Shown here: positions 8,978 to 17,118 of the stretch, one piece after another
Numbering within the stretch: position 1 is the stretch's first letter
Layout: each line of letters opens with the position of its first letter
NCBI RefSeq assembly: GCF_024295805.1
Contig: NZ_JANCLX010000004.1
Span: forward strand, 302,873-366,872
Direction of reading: 5' to 3'
Length of the DNA stretch: 64,000 nucleotides
Source: Streptomyces cucumeris
GTDB taxonomy: Bacteria; Actinomycetota; Actinomycetes; Streptomycetales; Streptomycetaceae
Made by a program: the position numbers and the translations under genes
Notes under the pieces: generated by a model
What the model was told of the DNA's origin: nothing
What the model saw: only the letters and a program-made list of their open reading frames with translations
Database searches by the model: none

Positions 8978-10062
8978 GCGGAGGACCCTCCCGTGGTGCC
9001 CGTCCGGATGTGCTTGGTGAACTCGTCGTGTCCCGGCCAGCTCAACACCAGCTCGCCGTTCTCCAGCCGCGCCTGTGCGAGGACCGGGGTCAGATCGCGG
9101 TCGGCGGCTGCGGCCAGCGCCTCGCCGACCGTGCCGTACGGCCGCAGCTGGCGCAGGGTGGCGATGGTCGGCGGCATCATCAGCAACTCGCCGCGGTCAT
9201 AGCCGTCGGCCGCCTGGCCCGGCCGGATCCACACCGTCCGGTCCGCTTCCGTGGAGGCGTTGCGGGTGCGCTGCCCCCGCGGCAGCGCAGCCACGAAGAA
9301 CCAGGTGTCGTAGCGGCGCGGTTCGAACTCGGGGGTGATCCAGCGGGCCCAGCCGCCCAGCAGGTCGGAGCGGAGCACCAGCCCGCGGCGGTCGAGGAAC
9401 TCGGCGAACGACAGGTCCCGGGCCACCAGGGCCGCACGGTCGGCCTCCCAGTCGTCGCCCGTGGTGTCCGCGACGACCGTGTGCGGGGTGGGCCCGGCGA
9501 GCAGCACCCCCGCTTCCTCGAACGTCTCGCGGACCGCCGCGCACACGATGGCCTGCGCCTGTGTCGCGTCGTTCGCGTCGAGCCCCAGCCGCTGCGCCCA
9601 CTGGGCGCGCGAGGGCCCGGCCCAGGCGACCATCCGCTCGTCGCGCGGATCGACCGAGCCGCCCGGATAGGCGTACGCGCCTCCGGCGAAAGCCATGGAG
9701 GCGCGTCTGCGCAGCATGTAGACGGCCGGGCCGTCAGGTGCGTCCTGCTCGTCGGACGCGGGTCGCCCGGGGTCCGCGGACGCGCCGCGCTCCCCGGAGT
9801 CACCGGCCTCGCCGGTCATCCCGGTCCGCCGGGTCTCCCCGGTCGCTTCGTCGGTTCCCCCGTCGTTCCCGTCGCCGCGCGCGGCACTACCGGTCCGCTC
9901 GGGCGCGTACACGCCGTCCCCGTCCCGCCCGTCCTGTCCGTCCCGCAGCAGCAGCACGGTGGCGGCCCGGCGCGGCGTCACCGGTGTGAGTTCCCCGGCG
10001 GACAACAGCCGGATCCGCTCTGGCCACTCGGGCGGGTACCACTGGCCATTCGTAGTGGACAT
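8974..10062 (-). CDS. NUDIX hydrolase with a low-complexity insertion
   Basis: A 362-residue NUDIX protein related to the NUDT19-like group. The domain starts with 'RRAATVLLLRDG', and the conserved 'RRRASMAFAGGAYAYPGG' leads to the catalytic box 'AAVRETFEEAGVLL'. Between the first strand and that block lies an insertion of about 65 residues that is almost only Gly, Asp, Glu, Arg and Thr (around residues 42-110); most relatives have a short loop there. The insertion keeps the frame and high GC, so it is a tolerated disordered loop rather than a frameshift. Substrate is not predictable. A MITE-like repeat lies upstream of its start, between it and ridA. Confidence 0.88.
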   Translation of the reverse strand: MSTTNGQWYPPEWPERIRLLSAGELTPVTPRRAATVLLLRDGQDGRDGDGVYAPERTGSAARGDGNDGGTDEATGETRRTGMTGEAGDSGERGASADPGRPASDEQDAPDGPAVYMLRRRASMAFAGGAYAYPGGSVDPRDERMVAWAGPSRAQWAQRLGLDANDATQAQAIVCAAVRETFEEAGVLLAGPTPHTVVADTTGDDWEADRAALVARDLSFAEFLDRRGLVLRSDLLGGWARWITPEFEPRRYDTWFFVAALPRGQRTRNASTEADRTVWIRPGQAADGYDRGELLMMPPTIATLRQLRPYGTVGEALAAAADRDLTPVLAQARLENGELVLSWPGHDEFTKHIRTGTTGGSSA

Positions 10063-10157
10063 GGCCGGATGCTATGCGTTTGCGGGCGGATGTTCGAGGG
10101 GCCCCCGCCGCACCGGGCCCGGCCCGGCGGCCGGATCCGGGTGACGCACCGGCCGGA

Positions 10158-10376
10158 CTAGGCCGTGTCGTGTGGATCAGCTCGGGTCAGCCCGCGGCGT
10201 CTGGTGCAGGGGGCACCTCCCAGCGTTAGCTGGGGGCGGATCGCAAGGCGGAGGAGCGTCCTCGTAGTGGGCCTACTCGGATGCTCCGACAACGCAGCCG
10301 GGGGCACCTCCCAGCGGTAGCTGGGGGCGCCGTGCCAGGCGTCGCGGGCCCGAGGTGATCCACAAGACACGGCCTA
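10158..10376. mobile_element. MITE-like element with terminal inverted repeats
   Basis: A 219-bp non-coding element. Its ends CTAGGCCGTGTCGTGTGGAT and, on the other strand, CTAGGCCGTGTCTTGTGGAT start an imperfect inverted repeat of about 45 bp (10158-10207 and 10330-10376). Inside are two copies of a small hairpin unit, GGGGGCACCTCCCAGC-N4-GCTGGG, at about 10210-10237 and 10301-10327. CTAG at both tips fits TA-targeting IS630/Tc1-type mobilisation (inference). No open frame of note lies inside. The right tip supplies the TAG stop codon of ridA. Confidence 0.75.
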
Positions 10377-10838
10377 GTCCGCGACCTCGACCTGGATCTC
10401 GACCTCGACCGGCGCGTCGAGCGGCAGCACCGCCACGCCGACCGCGCTGCGCGCATGCACACCCGCGTCGCCCAGCACCTGGCCCAGCAGCTCGCTCGTG
10501 CCGTTGACGACGCCCGGCTGGCCGGTGAAGTCCGCCGCCGAGGCGACGAAGCCCACGACCTTCACCACGCGCACGACCTTGTCGAGATCGCCGATGACCG
10601 ACTTCACGGCGGCCAGGGCGTTCAGCGCGCAGATCCGCGCCAGCTCCTTGGCCTCCTCCGGGGTCACCTCGGCGCCGACCTTGCCGGTCACCCCCAGCGT
10701 GCCCTCGACCAGCGGCAGCTGACCCGCCGTGTAGATGTACGAACCGGTGCGGATCGCGGGGACGTACGAGGCGAGGGGAGCCGCGACCTCCGGCAGCGTC
10801 AGACCGAGCCCGGCGAGCTTGTCCTCGACGGCGCTCAT
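10374..10838 (-). CDS. RidA/YjgF-family protein
   Basis: A 154-residue RidA-type protein of the larger (about 150 aa) subgroup. RidA proteins hydrolyse reactive enamine/imine intermediates from PLP enzymes. The fold signature 'SYIYTAGQLPLVEGTLGVTGKVG' and the C-terminal 'RSAVGVAVLPLDAPVEVE' are visible. I start at the ATG at 10838, which overlaps the stop of the DUF4177 gene (ATGA); the longer upstream frame has no ribosome-binding site. The stop codon TAG is contributed by the end of the adjacent MITE-like element, so the original C-terminus may have been slightly different. The catalytic arginine of canonical RidA is not obvious. Confidence 0.88.
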   Translation of the reverse strand: MSAVEDKLAGLGLTLPEVAAPLASYVPAIRTGSYIYTAGQLPLVEGTLGVTGKVGAEVTPEEAKELARICALNALAAVKSVIGDLDKVVRVVKVVGFVASAADFTGQPGVVNGTSELLGQVLGDAGVHARSAVGVAVLPLDAPVEVEIQVEVAD

Positions 10839-10993
10839 GCCTTCGCCCGCTTCAGGTAGGCCACCAGCTGCTCGGGGTTGTTCGGCCCCGGCACGACCTG
10901 GACGAGCTCCCAGCCGTCCTCGCCCCAGGTGTCCAGAATCTGCTTCGTGGCGTGTACCAGCAGCGGCACGGTCGCGTATTCCCACTTCGTCAT
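10835..10993 (-). CDS. DUF4177 small protein
   Basis: A 52-residue protein with the DUF4177 core, starting MTKWEYATVPLL and containing 'TWGEDGWELVQV'. Function is unknown; in streptomycetes it regularly sits between ridA and the ArsA-like pair (from memory). It overlaps ridA by ATGA. The transcript is probably leaderless: on the minus strand a TACAGT -10 box lies six bases before the ATG. Confidence 0.88.
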   Translation of the reverse strand: MTKWEYATVPLLVHATKQILDTWGEDGWELVQVVPGPNNPEQLVAYLKRAKA

Positions 10994-11065
10994 GAGCCGA
11001 CTGTATATCGCTCTCCACCGGGCCCTGGTGCGTAGGCCGCGGGGCGACTGGTTAGGCTCCCCAGT
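10994..11065. promoter_or_regulatory. Divergent leaderless promoter pair
   Basis: Only 72 bp separate the DUF4177 gene (minus) and the first ArsA-like gene (plus). Plus strand: TAGGCT at 11053-11058, seven bases before the GTG start at 11066. Minus strand: TACAGT six bases before the ATG at 10993. Neither start has a Shine-Dalgarno sequence, and both fit the TAnnnT-N6-7-start rule for leaderless actinobacterial transcripts. The -35 elements are weak. Confidence 0.6.
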
Positions 11066-12043
11066 GTGAGCAGGCTCCATGTCGTCAGTGGCAAGGGCGG
11101 AACCGGCAAGACCACGGTCGCCGCGGCACTCGCGCTGGCCCTCGCGGCCGAAGGCAGGCGAACGCTGCTGGTCGAAGTCGAAGGCCGCCAGGGCATCGCG
11201 CAGCTCTTCGAGACGGAAGCGCTGCCCTACGAAGAGCGGAAGATCGCGACCGCGCCGGGCGGTGGTGAGGTGCACGCCCTCGCGATCGATCCGGAATTCG
11301 CCCTCCTCGACTACCTCCATATGTTCTACAAACTGGGCTCGGCCGGACGGGCCCTCAAGAAGCTGGGCGCGATCGACTTCGCGACCACCATCGCCCCCGG
11401 GCTGCGCGATGTGCTGCTGACCGGCAAGGCGTGCGAGGCGGTGCGCCGCAAGGGCAAGGACGGGCGCTTCGTCTACGACTCGGTGGTCATGGACGCCCCG
11501 CCCACCGGGCGGATCACCCGCTTCCTGAACGTCAACCACGAGGTCGCCGGGCTGGCCAGGACCGGCCCGATACACAACCAGGCACAGGCCGTGATGCGCG
11601 TCCTGAAGTCCCCCCAGACAGCGGTCCACCTGGTGACGCTGCTGGAGGAGATGCCGGTCCAGGAGACCGCGGACGGGATCGCGGAGCTGCGCGCCGACGA
11701 CCTTCCGGCGGGCGCGGTCATCATCAACATGGTGCGGCCCGCGATCCTCGACCACGACGCGGTCGAGATCGCGGCGAACGGGCAGCGCGCGGCGGTCGCG
11801 AAGGCGCTCTCCAAGGCGGGTCTGGGCGGCGCGCGCCGTGGCGGCCTCGCCGAGCGCCTGGTCGACCCGCTGCTGGAGCAGGCGCGCGAGCACGCCGAGC
11901 GGGTCGCGCTGGAGCGCAGCCAACGGGCCGAACTGTCGGACCTGGGGCTCCCGCTGCACGAGCTGGAGCTGCTCACCGACGGTGTCGACCTGGCCGGGCT
12001 CTACCGGCTGGCCGCGGACCTGCGCAAGCAGTGGCCCTCATGA
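11066..12043 (+). CDS. ArsA/Get3-like P-loop ATPase, first of a pair
   Basis: A 325-residue ATPase with the deviant Walker A 'GKGGTGKTT' near the N-terminus, the switch motif 'DAPPTGRITRF' and A-loop-like 'NMVRP'. This is the ArsA/Get3/MinD superfamily. It lacks the cysteine-rich metal site and tandem domain structure of true arsenite pumps, so an arsenite role is unlikely. In actinobacteria the paired proteins always occur together next to wblA (known gene order) and may act as a heterodimer (inference). Start: GTG at 11066 directly behind a leaderless-type promoter. Its stop is embedded in an ATGA that opens a possible 29-codon micro-ORF leading to the second ATPase gene. Confidence 0.9.
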   Translation: MSRLHVVSGKGGTGKTTVAAALALALAAEGRRTLLVEVEGRQGIAQLFETEALPYEERKIATAPGGGEVHALAIDPEFALLDYLHMFYKLGSAGRALKKLGAIDFATTIAPGLRDVLLTGKACEAVRRKGKDGRFVYDSVVMDAPPTGRITRFLNVNHEVAGLARTGPIHNQAQAVMRVLKSPQTAVHLVTLLEEMPVQETADGIAELRADDLPAGAVIINMVRPAILDHDAVEIAANGQRAAVAKALSKAGLGGARRGGLAERLVDPLLEQAREHAERVALERSQRAELSDLGLPLHELELLTDGVDLAGLYRLAADLRKQWPS

Positions 12044-12129
12044 GCGCGGCCCGGGACAGGGGCCGGGCGGACGAGACGGTCGGCAGGGGCTCGACGGACG
12101 GTACGAGCCGTACGCAGGAGGCGGCATGA
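12040..12129 (+). CDS. Possible coupled micro-ORF between the two ATPase genes
   Basis: A 29-codon frame starts at the ATGA overlapping the stop of the first ATPase gene and ends with a TGA overlapping the ATG at 12126 of the second. The peptide is hydrophilic (many Arg, Asp, Gly, Thr) and has no motif. Its only support is the double stop-start overlap, which would let ribosomes pass from one ATPase gene to the next. The second ATPase also has its own GGAGG, so the micro-ORF may be fortuitous. Confidence 0.25.
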   Translation: MSAARDRGRADETVGRGSTDGTSRTQEAA

Positions 12130-13499
12130 GCATGGACGTGGCACCCCGGCTGGAGACCGACGCGCTCCTGGACGATCCGCAGACCCGCATCGTGGTGTGC
12201 TGCGGCTCGGGGGGCGTCGGCAAGACCACCACGGCGGCCGCCCTGGGCGTACGGGCCGCGGAGCGCGGCCGCAAGGTCGTGGTCCTCACCATCGACCCGG
12301 CACGCCGGCTCGCCCAGTCGATGGGCATCGACGCGCTCGACAACATCCCGCGGAAGGTGGCGGGCGTCGGCGACGGGAACGGCGGCGAACTGCACGCCAT
12401 GATGCTGGACATGAAGCGGACGTTCGACGAGTTCGTCGAGGCGCACGCCGATCCGGAGCGCGCCCGGGCGATCCTGGCGAACCCGTTCTACCAGTCGCTC
12501 TCGGCCGGTTTCGCGGGCACGCAGGAGTACATGGCCATGGAGAAGCTCGGCCAGCTGCGCGCCCGCGAGGAGTGGGACCTGATCATCGTCGACACCCCGC
12601 CGAGCCGCTCGGCGCTGGACTTCCTCGACGCGCCGAAACGTCTCGGCTCTTTCCTGGACGGGAAGTTCATCCGGGTCCTGATGGCCCCAGCGAAGGTCGG
12701 CGGCCGGGCCGGGATGAAGTTCCTCAACGTGGGCGTCTCGATGATGACGGGCACGGTCAGCAAGGTGCTCGGCGGACAGCTGATGCGCGATGTGCAGACG
12801 TTCGCTGCCGCAATGGACACGATGTTCGGCGGGTTCCGCACCCGGGCCGAGGCCACCTACCGGCTGCTCCAGGCCCCCGGTACGGCCTTCCTGGTGGTGG
12901 CCGCGCCGGAGCGGGACGCGCTGCGCGAGGCCGCGTACTTCGTCGAACGGCTGGCGGCGGACCGGATGCCGCTGGCCGGGCTGGTGCTGAACCGGGTGCA
13001 CGGCAGCGGGGCCGAACAGCTCTCCGCCGAACGGGCGCTGGCGGCCGCGGAGACCCTCTTCCTGGAGGACAACGCCGCCGACCCGGTGACGGACATCGCC
13101 CCGGCGACCCTCGATCCCGCGACGGATCCGGAACCGGATGCGAGCGATCCGGCCAACCCCGGGGACGGTGCGGAAAATCTTGCCGACGGCGGATTTGTCG
13201 ATCGTGACTCAGGGAATGCTCAAGCGCGGAACCCCTCGGCAGCGGACCCCGACGTCTCCCCCACGTCGGCGGACACGTCGGCGGAGCGGCTCGCCGCGGG
13301 ACTGCTTCGGCTGCACGCGGAGCGTATGCAGGTGCTCGGACGCGAGCAGCGGACGCACGACCGCTTCACGGCACTCCACCCCGAGGTTCCGGTGGCCCAA
13401 GTGGCCGCACTCCCCGGAGATGTACACGATCTGGCAGGGCTGCGGGCGATCGGCGAGCGCCTGGCGGACCCGCAGGAGCACACCCAGCGCGCGGGCTGA
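12126..13499 (+). CDS. ArsA/Get3-like P-loop ATPase, second of a pair
   Basis: A 457-residue ATPase with Walker A 'CGSGGVGKTTTAAAL', 'TIDPARRLAQSMG' (switch), 'DTPPSRSALDFLDAP' and 'VLNRVHG'. AGGAGG just before the ATG at 12126 supports this start; a second ATG lies six bases on. Compared with its partner it has an extra acidic, Asp/Pro/Ala-rich stretch of roughly 75 residues (about 315-390), which looks disordered and interrupts the ATPase fold before the last helices; the size of this loop varies in the family. Same operon as the first ATPase. Cellular role unknown. Confidence 0.9.
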   Translation: MSMDVAPRLETDALLDDPQTRIVVCCGSGGVGKTTTAAALGVRAAERGRKVVVLTIDPARRLAQSMGIDALDNIPRKVAGVGDGNGGELHAMMLDMKRTFDEFVEAHADPERARAILANPFYQSLSAGFAGTQEYMAMEKLGQLRAREEWDLIIVDTPPSRSALDFLDAPKRLGSFLDGKFIRVLMAPAKVGGRAGMKFLNVGVSMMTGTVSKVLGGQLMRDVQTFAAAMDTMFGGFRTRAEATYRLLQAPGTAFLVVAAPERDALREAAYFVERLAADRMPLAGLVLNRVHGSGAEQLSAERALAAAETLFLEDNAADPVTDIAPATLDPATDPEPDASDPANPGDGAENLADGGFVDRDSGNAQARNPSAADPDVSPTSADTSAERLAAGLLRLHAERMQVLGREQRTHDRFTALHPEVPVAQVAALPGDVHDLAGLRAIGERLADPQEHTQRAG

Positions 13500-14029
13500 C
13501 GCCTCGCTCTGACGCTGGTCGTCGGCCGACGGGCCGGCACCCGGCACGGACGGTGCGTACGGCATGGTCGCGCGCGCTCGGGCGTACGCAAGCAGGCAGG
13601 CGCGCGGGCGAAGTGCGCCCGCGCGCACAACACCGCACCGGCTCACGCCTGATGCGTGGGCGCGTTCTGTGAGTGGTGCGCGTTCCACGAGTGATGCGCT
13701 TGGTGTGCTGAGGTCGGGGCCGAGGCCGAGGGCGCCCCCCATGGCGCCCTCGCGGGCTCATAGCGTCAGCGTCGCACTCGGACGCCCGGACGCTCAGACC
13801 TCGGCGTCGCGCTCAGAAGCGGGCAGACCCCCCATAGGCCGCGGGCCGTACCGTCCGTCCTTCGGGAAACGCCTCATGGCCATCCGGCCGACGCGGTCCA
13901 TGACCGCATCCGCCCATGCCCATATCGGCTCCTGGCTGACCACGACCGTTCATGGCCGCGGCCGTGCCCGTCCCGGACAGATCCGCACGCACCCGTGCCC
14001 GTCCCTGAGACCGACCGACACCGCCACCG
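13500..14029. other. 530-bp convergent intergenic region
   Basis: Lies between the ATPase operon and wblA. A 10-bp hairpin at 13727-13752 (CGAGGGCGCC/GGCGCCCTCG, six-base loop) could terminate the ATPase transcript, and the rest probably includes the wblA 3' region. No open frame here has a ribosome-binding site or recognisable protein. Confidence 0.5.
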
Positions 14030-14365
14030 CTATCCGACGGCGGCGAAGCGCTCGTACTCCTCGTCGTCGAAGGGCAGAATGCCCGCGCTGCGCTCGTACT
14101 CGGTGCGCGCGGTCTCCAGCAGCCTGCGCCATGAGGTCACGGTCGGCCGGCGGCGCAGCAGCGCCCGCCGCTCGCGCTCGGTCATCCCTCCCCACACGCC
14201 GAACTCGACGCGGTTGTCCAGGGCGTCCGCAAGGCACTCGGTGCGCACCGGGCATCCGGTGCAGACCGCTTTGGCCCTGTTCTGTGCCGCACCCTGGACG
14301 AACAGTTCATCTGGATCAGTAGTGCGGCAGGCGGCCTGCGCACTCCAGTCGGTTACCCAGCCCAT
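14030..14365 (-). CDS. wblA: WhiB-like Fe-S regulator WblA
   Basis: A 111-residue WhiB-family protein nearly identical in layout to WblA of S. coelicolor. The four iron-sulphur cysteines are Cys13, Cys35, Cys38 and Cys44. The 'GVWGG' turn and the basic 'RERRALLRRRP' follow. WblA is a global regulator that promotes aerial-growth maturation and represses antibiotic production; loss raises secondary metabolism (established). I start at the ATG at 14365, giving 'MGWVTDWSAQ', the family N-terminus; the longer frame to 14410 adds 15 unrelated residues. It is divergent from the PBP gene across 385 bp. Confidence 0.96.
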   Translation of the reverse strand: MGWVTDWSAQAACRTTDPDELFVQGAAQNRAKAVCTGCPVRTECLADALDNRVEFGVWGGMTERERRALLRRRPTVTSWRRLLETARTEYERSAGILPFDDEEYERFAAVG

Positions 14366-14750
14366 GCTGGCGCCGTCCTCTCCCGAATCGGAGCTCCCCC
14401 ACGGCGACAAACGGCATATTCACCGTCGCCAGTTGAGGACGTTACGGAAGGCGAGCAGGGCGCAACACCCCCTGCGGGCCCAATCTTGGATGGCCCGAAC
14501 GGACTATGGGTACGCGGCAGATCACCCAACGGAGTGAGCTGACGACATTTGCGATTACTAGTGCAAATACGGGCAGTTCACCCAGGAAACAAAGGGCAGC
14601 TCAGGACAGGGGCCGCATTCCGGGCAGGTCTCATCACTCACTGGAGTGAGGGTGGGGGTGTGGCACAGCCGTGCATCTGTGGCTGGCGTGAAACAGCTTA
14701 TGCGAACACGCGGTCCCCTGTCCGGCGATTCGACACGTAGGCTGCCCCCT
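14366..14750. promoter_or_regulatory. wblA-PBP divergent control region
   Basis: A long divergent region with two dyads: CATTTGC...GCAAATA at 14546-14569 and the perfect TCACTC-ACTG-GAGTGA at 14634-14649. The second resembles sites of developmental regulators such as BldD, which is known to bind upstream of wblA in S. coelicolor; assignment here is inference. For the PBP gene, TAGGCT at 14738-14743 stands seven bases before the ATG at 14751, indicating a leaderless transcript. I could not place the wblA promoter exactly. Confidence 0.5.
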
Positions 14751-16985
14751 ATGGGTAACACGCGCTCGGGCGGGGGACTCTCCACTGCTCAACAGGCCGC
14801 CAAGTTCCTCGGCGTCAGCGTGCTGGCCGGTGCGGTCATGGCCGGGCTCGCGCTGCCCGCGGTCGGGGCGTTCGGCCTGGCCGCCAAGGGGACGGTCGAG
14901 GAGTTCGACGAGATTCCGGCCAATCTCAAGACTCCGCCGCTCAGCGAGCGGACCACCATCCTGGACGCCAAGGGCGGTGAGATCGCGAAGGTCTACTCGC
15001 GCGACCGCACCATCGTGAAGCTCAAGGACATCTCCCCCTACATGCGCCAGGCGATCGTCGCGATCGAGGACGCGCGCTTCTACGAGCACGGGGCGATCGA
15101 CCTCAAGGGCGTGCTGCGCGCCGCGAACAGGAACGCCCAGAACGGCGGAGTCTCGCAGGGCGCCTCCACCCTCACCCAGCAGTACGTGAAGAACGTCTTC
15201 GTCGAGGAAGCGGGCAACGACGAGAAGAAGGTCGCCCAGGCCACCGAGCAGTCCATAGGCCGCAAGATCAAGGAACTGAAGTACGCGATCCAGGTCGAGA
15301 AGGAACTGGGCAAGAAGCGGATCCTCGAGAACTACCTGAACATCACCTTCTTCGGGCAGCAGGCGTACGGCATCGAGGCCGCCTCCCAGCGCTACTTCAG
15401 CAAGCCCGCCAAGGACCTCGAGGTGGAGCAGGCGGCGCTGCTGGCCGGTCTGGTCCAGTCGCCCAGCCGCTATGACCCGGTGGCCAACCCCGACACGGCC
15501 AAGACGCGGCGCGACACCGTGCTCCAGCGCATGGCCGAGGTGAAGGACATCAGCCAGGCCAAGGCCGACGCGGCCAAGAAGAAGCCGCTCGGGCTGAAGG
15601 TCAGCATGCCCCGCAGCGGCTGCATCACGGCCGTCCACGGCGCGGGCTTCTTCTGTGACTACGTCCGCGAGGTCTTCCTCAACGACCCGGTCTTCGGCAA
15701 GACCCGCGCGGCGCGCGCCAAGCGCTGGACCCAGGGCGGGCTGACCATCCGTACGACACTGGACCCGAAGGCGCAGGAGTCGGTCCAGAAGTCGATCAAG
15801 TCGCACGTCTACCAGTCCGACCGGGTCGCCACCGCCGTCTCGCTCGTCGAGCCGGGCACCGGCAAGGTGCTGGGCATGGGCCAGTCCCGGCCGTACGGCT
15901 TCGGCAAGGACGAGACGCAGATCAACCTCTCCGCGGACAAGTCCATGGGCGGCTCGAACTACGGCTTCCAGGTCGGCTCGACGTTCAAGCCGATCACCGC
16001 CGCGGCCGCCATCGAACGGGGGACGAAGCCCTACAAGCGCTACTCCTCGCCCTACAAGATGGAGTACCCGAGCCCGGTGAGCACCTGCAAGGGCTCCTGG
16101 AGCAACAGCGAGGGCGCGACCGTCGAGAACGAGAACGAGAGCGAGATCGGCCCGTACGGGATGAAGGAGGCGACCGCGAAGTCGGTCAACACCTACTTCG
16201 TCCAGCTGATCAGCGACATCGGGGTCTGCCCGGTGACCCAGCTGGCCGACAAGATGGGCATGCAGCGGGCTGACGGCAACGAGCACAACCAGGTGCCGTC
16301 GCTGACCCTCGGCACCGAAGGCTTCTCCCCGCTCACCATGGCCAACGCCTACGCGACCTTCGCCAACCGCGGCATCCACTGCTCCCCGGTCTTCATCGAG
16401 TCGATCACCGGCCCCGGCGGCAAGGAACTGAAGGTCCCGAAGTCCACGTGCAAGCGCGCCATGTCGCAGAAGACCGCGGACACCATCAACACCCTGCTGC
16501 GCGGTGTGGTCGAGGACGGCACCGGTAAGCAGGCCGGGCTCCAGAACCGCGCGAGCGCCGGAAAGACGGGTACGACCGACGAGCGGAAGGCCGCGTGGTT
16601 CGTCGGCTACACCCCGAACCTCGCGGGCGCCGTCTGGGTCGGCGGCCCGGGCGCGGAGGGCGTCAAGATGGAGAACATCTCCATCGGCGGTGTCTTCCAC
16701 GACAAGGTCTACGGCGCGGACACCCCGGGTCCGATCTGGAAGGACGCGATGAGCGGCGCGCTGGAGGGCAAGCCCGCGCCGGGCTTCGTCACCGTCCCGA
16801 TCAAGGACCCGAGCGCCCATAAGCCGGACCGCCCGCGCAGGCCGGGCCATGACAAGCCGGGCCGGGGCGGCGACGACCCCTGGCCGGACATCTCCCTCCC
16901 CCCGGACCTGATCGGCGGGGGCAACGGGAACGGCGGCGGCGGAAATGGCGGCAAAGGGAACGGCGGCTGGCACTGGCCGCAGTAA
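14751..16985 (+). CDS. Class A penicillin-binding protein (GT51 + transpeptidase)
   Basis: A 744-residue bifunctional peptidoglycan synthase. After one N-terminal membrane helix (about residues 18-42) comes the GT51 transglycosylase domain, with 'EDARFYEHGAID' (catalytic Glu106) and 'GASTLTQQYVKN'. The transpeptidase domain has the SxxK motif 'STFK' (Ser410), 'SVN' and 'KTGT' (Lys605). It polymerises glycan strands and cross-links them outside the membrane. The C-terminus ends in a Pro/Gly/Asn-rich low-complexity tail, common in actinobacterial PBPs. I chose ATG 14751 because a leaderless -10 box lies seven bases upstream; the frame remains open to 14646. Chromosomal neighbour of wblA in streptomycetes. 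Confidence 0.94.
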   Translation: MGNTRSGGGLSTAQQAAKFLGVSVLAGAVMAGLALPAVGAFGLAAKGTVEEFDEIPANLKTPPLSERTTILDAKGGEIAKVYSRDRTIVKLKDISPYMRQAIVAIEDARFYEHGAIDLKGVLRAANRNAQNGGVSQGASTLTQQYVKNVFVEEAGNDEKKVAQATEQSIGRKIKELKYAIQVEKELGKKRILENYLNITFFGQQAYGIEAASQRYFSKPAKDLEVEQAALLAGLVQSPSRYDPVANPDTAKTRRDTVLQRMAEVKDISQAKADAAKKKPLGLKVSMPRSGCITAVHGAGFFCDYVREVFLNDPVFGKTRAARAKRWTQGGLTIRTTLDPKAQESVQKSIKSHVYQSDRVATAVSLVEPGTGKVLGMGQSRPYGFGKDETQINLSADKSMGGSNYGFQVGSTFKPITAAAAIERGTKPYKRYSSPYKMEYPSPVSTCKGSWSNSEGATVENENESEIGPYGMKEATAKSVNTYFVQLISDIGVCPVTQLADKMGMQRADGNEHNQVPSLTLGTEGFSPLTMANAYATFANRGIHCSPVFIESITGPGGKELKVPKSTCKRAMSQKTADTINTLLRGVVEDGTGKQAGLQNRASAGKTGTTDERKAAWFVGYTPNLAGAVWVGGPGAEGVKMENISIGGVFHDKVYGADTPGPIWKDAMSGALEGKPAPGFVTVPIKDPSAHKPDRPRRPGHDKPGRGGDDPWPDISLPPDLIGGGNGNGGGGNGGKGNGGWHWPQ

Positions 16986-17000
16986 CGATCACTGAACGCC

Positions 17001-17035
17001 GAAGGGGGCCGGGCATCCACTGCCCGGCCCCCTTC
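17001..17035. terminator. Bidirectional terminator between PBP and YqeY genes
   Basis: A perfect 15-bp stem, GAAGGGGGCCGGGCA / TGCCCGGCCCCCTTC, with a five-base loop TCCAC, 15 bp after the PBP stop. It lies between convergent genes and can serve the PBP transcript and, at a distance, the YqeY transcript. Confidence 0.88.
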
Positions 17036-17118
17036 CGCATCCCCGCCCAGCGCGTCTGACCTGCGAAAGCCGCAGGGACACCGCACCGGGAAGCGGTCGT
17101 GTCGCTGGGAAAGCGGTG

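Noticed and set aside
11066..13499. Arsenite export function for the ArsA-like pair
   Set aside because: No arsB/arsR/arsC neighbours, and the proteins lack the tandem-domain structure and metal-site cysteines; conserved core location argues for another role.
14634..16973. 779-codon open frame antisense to the PBP gene
   Set aside because: It exists only because high-GC codons rarely give stops on the opposite strand; the PBP has all its catalytic motifs.
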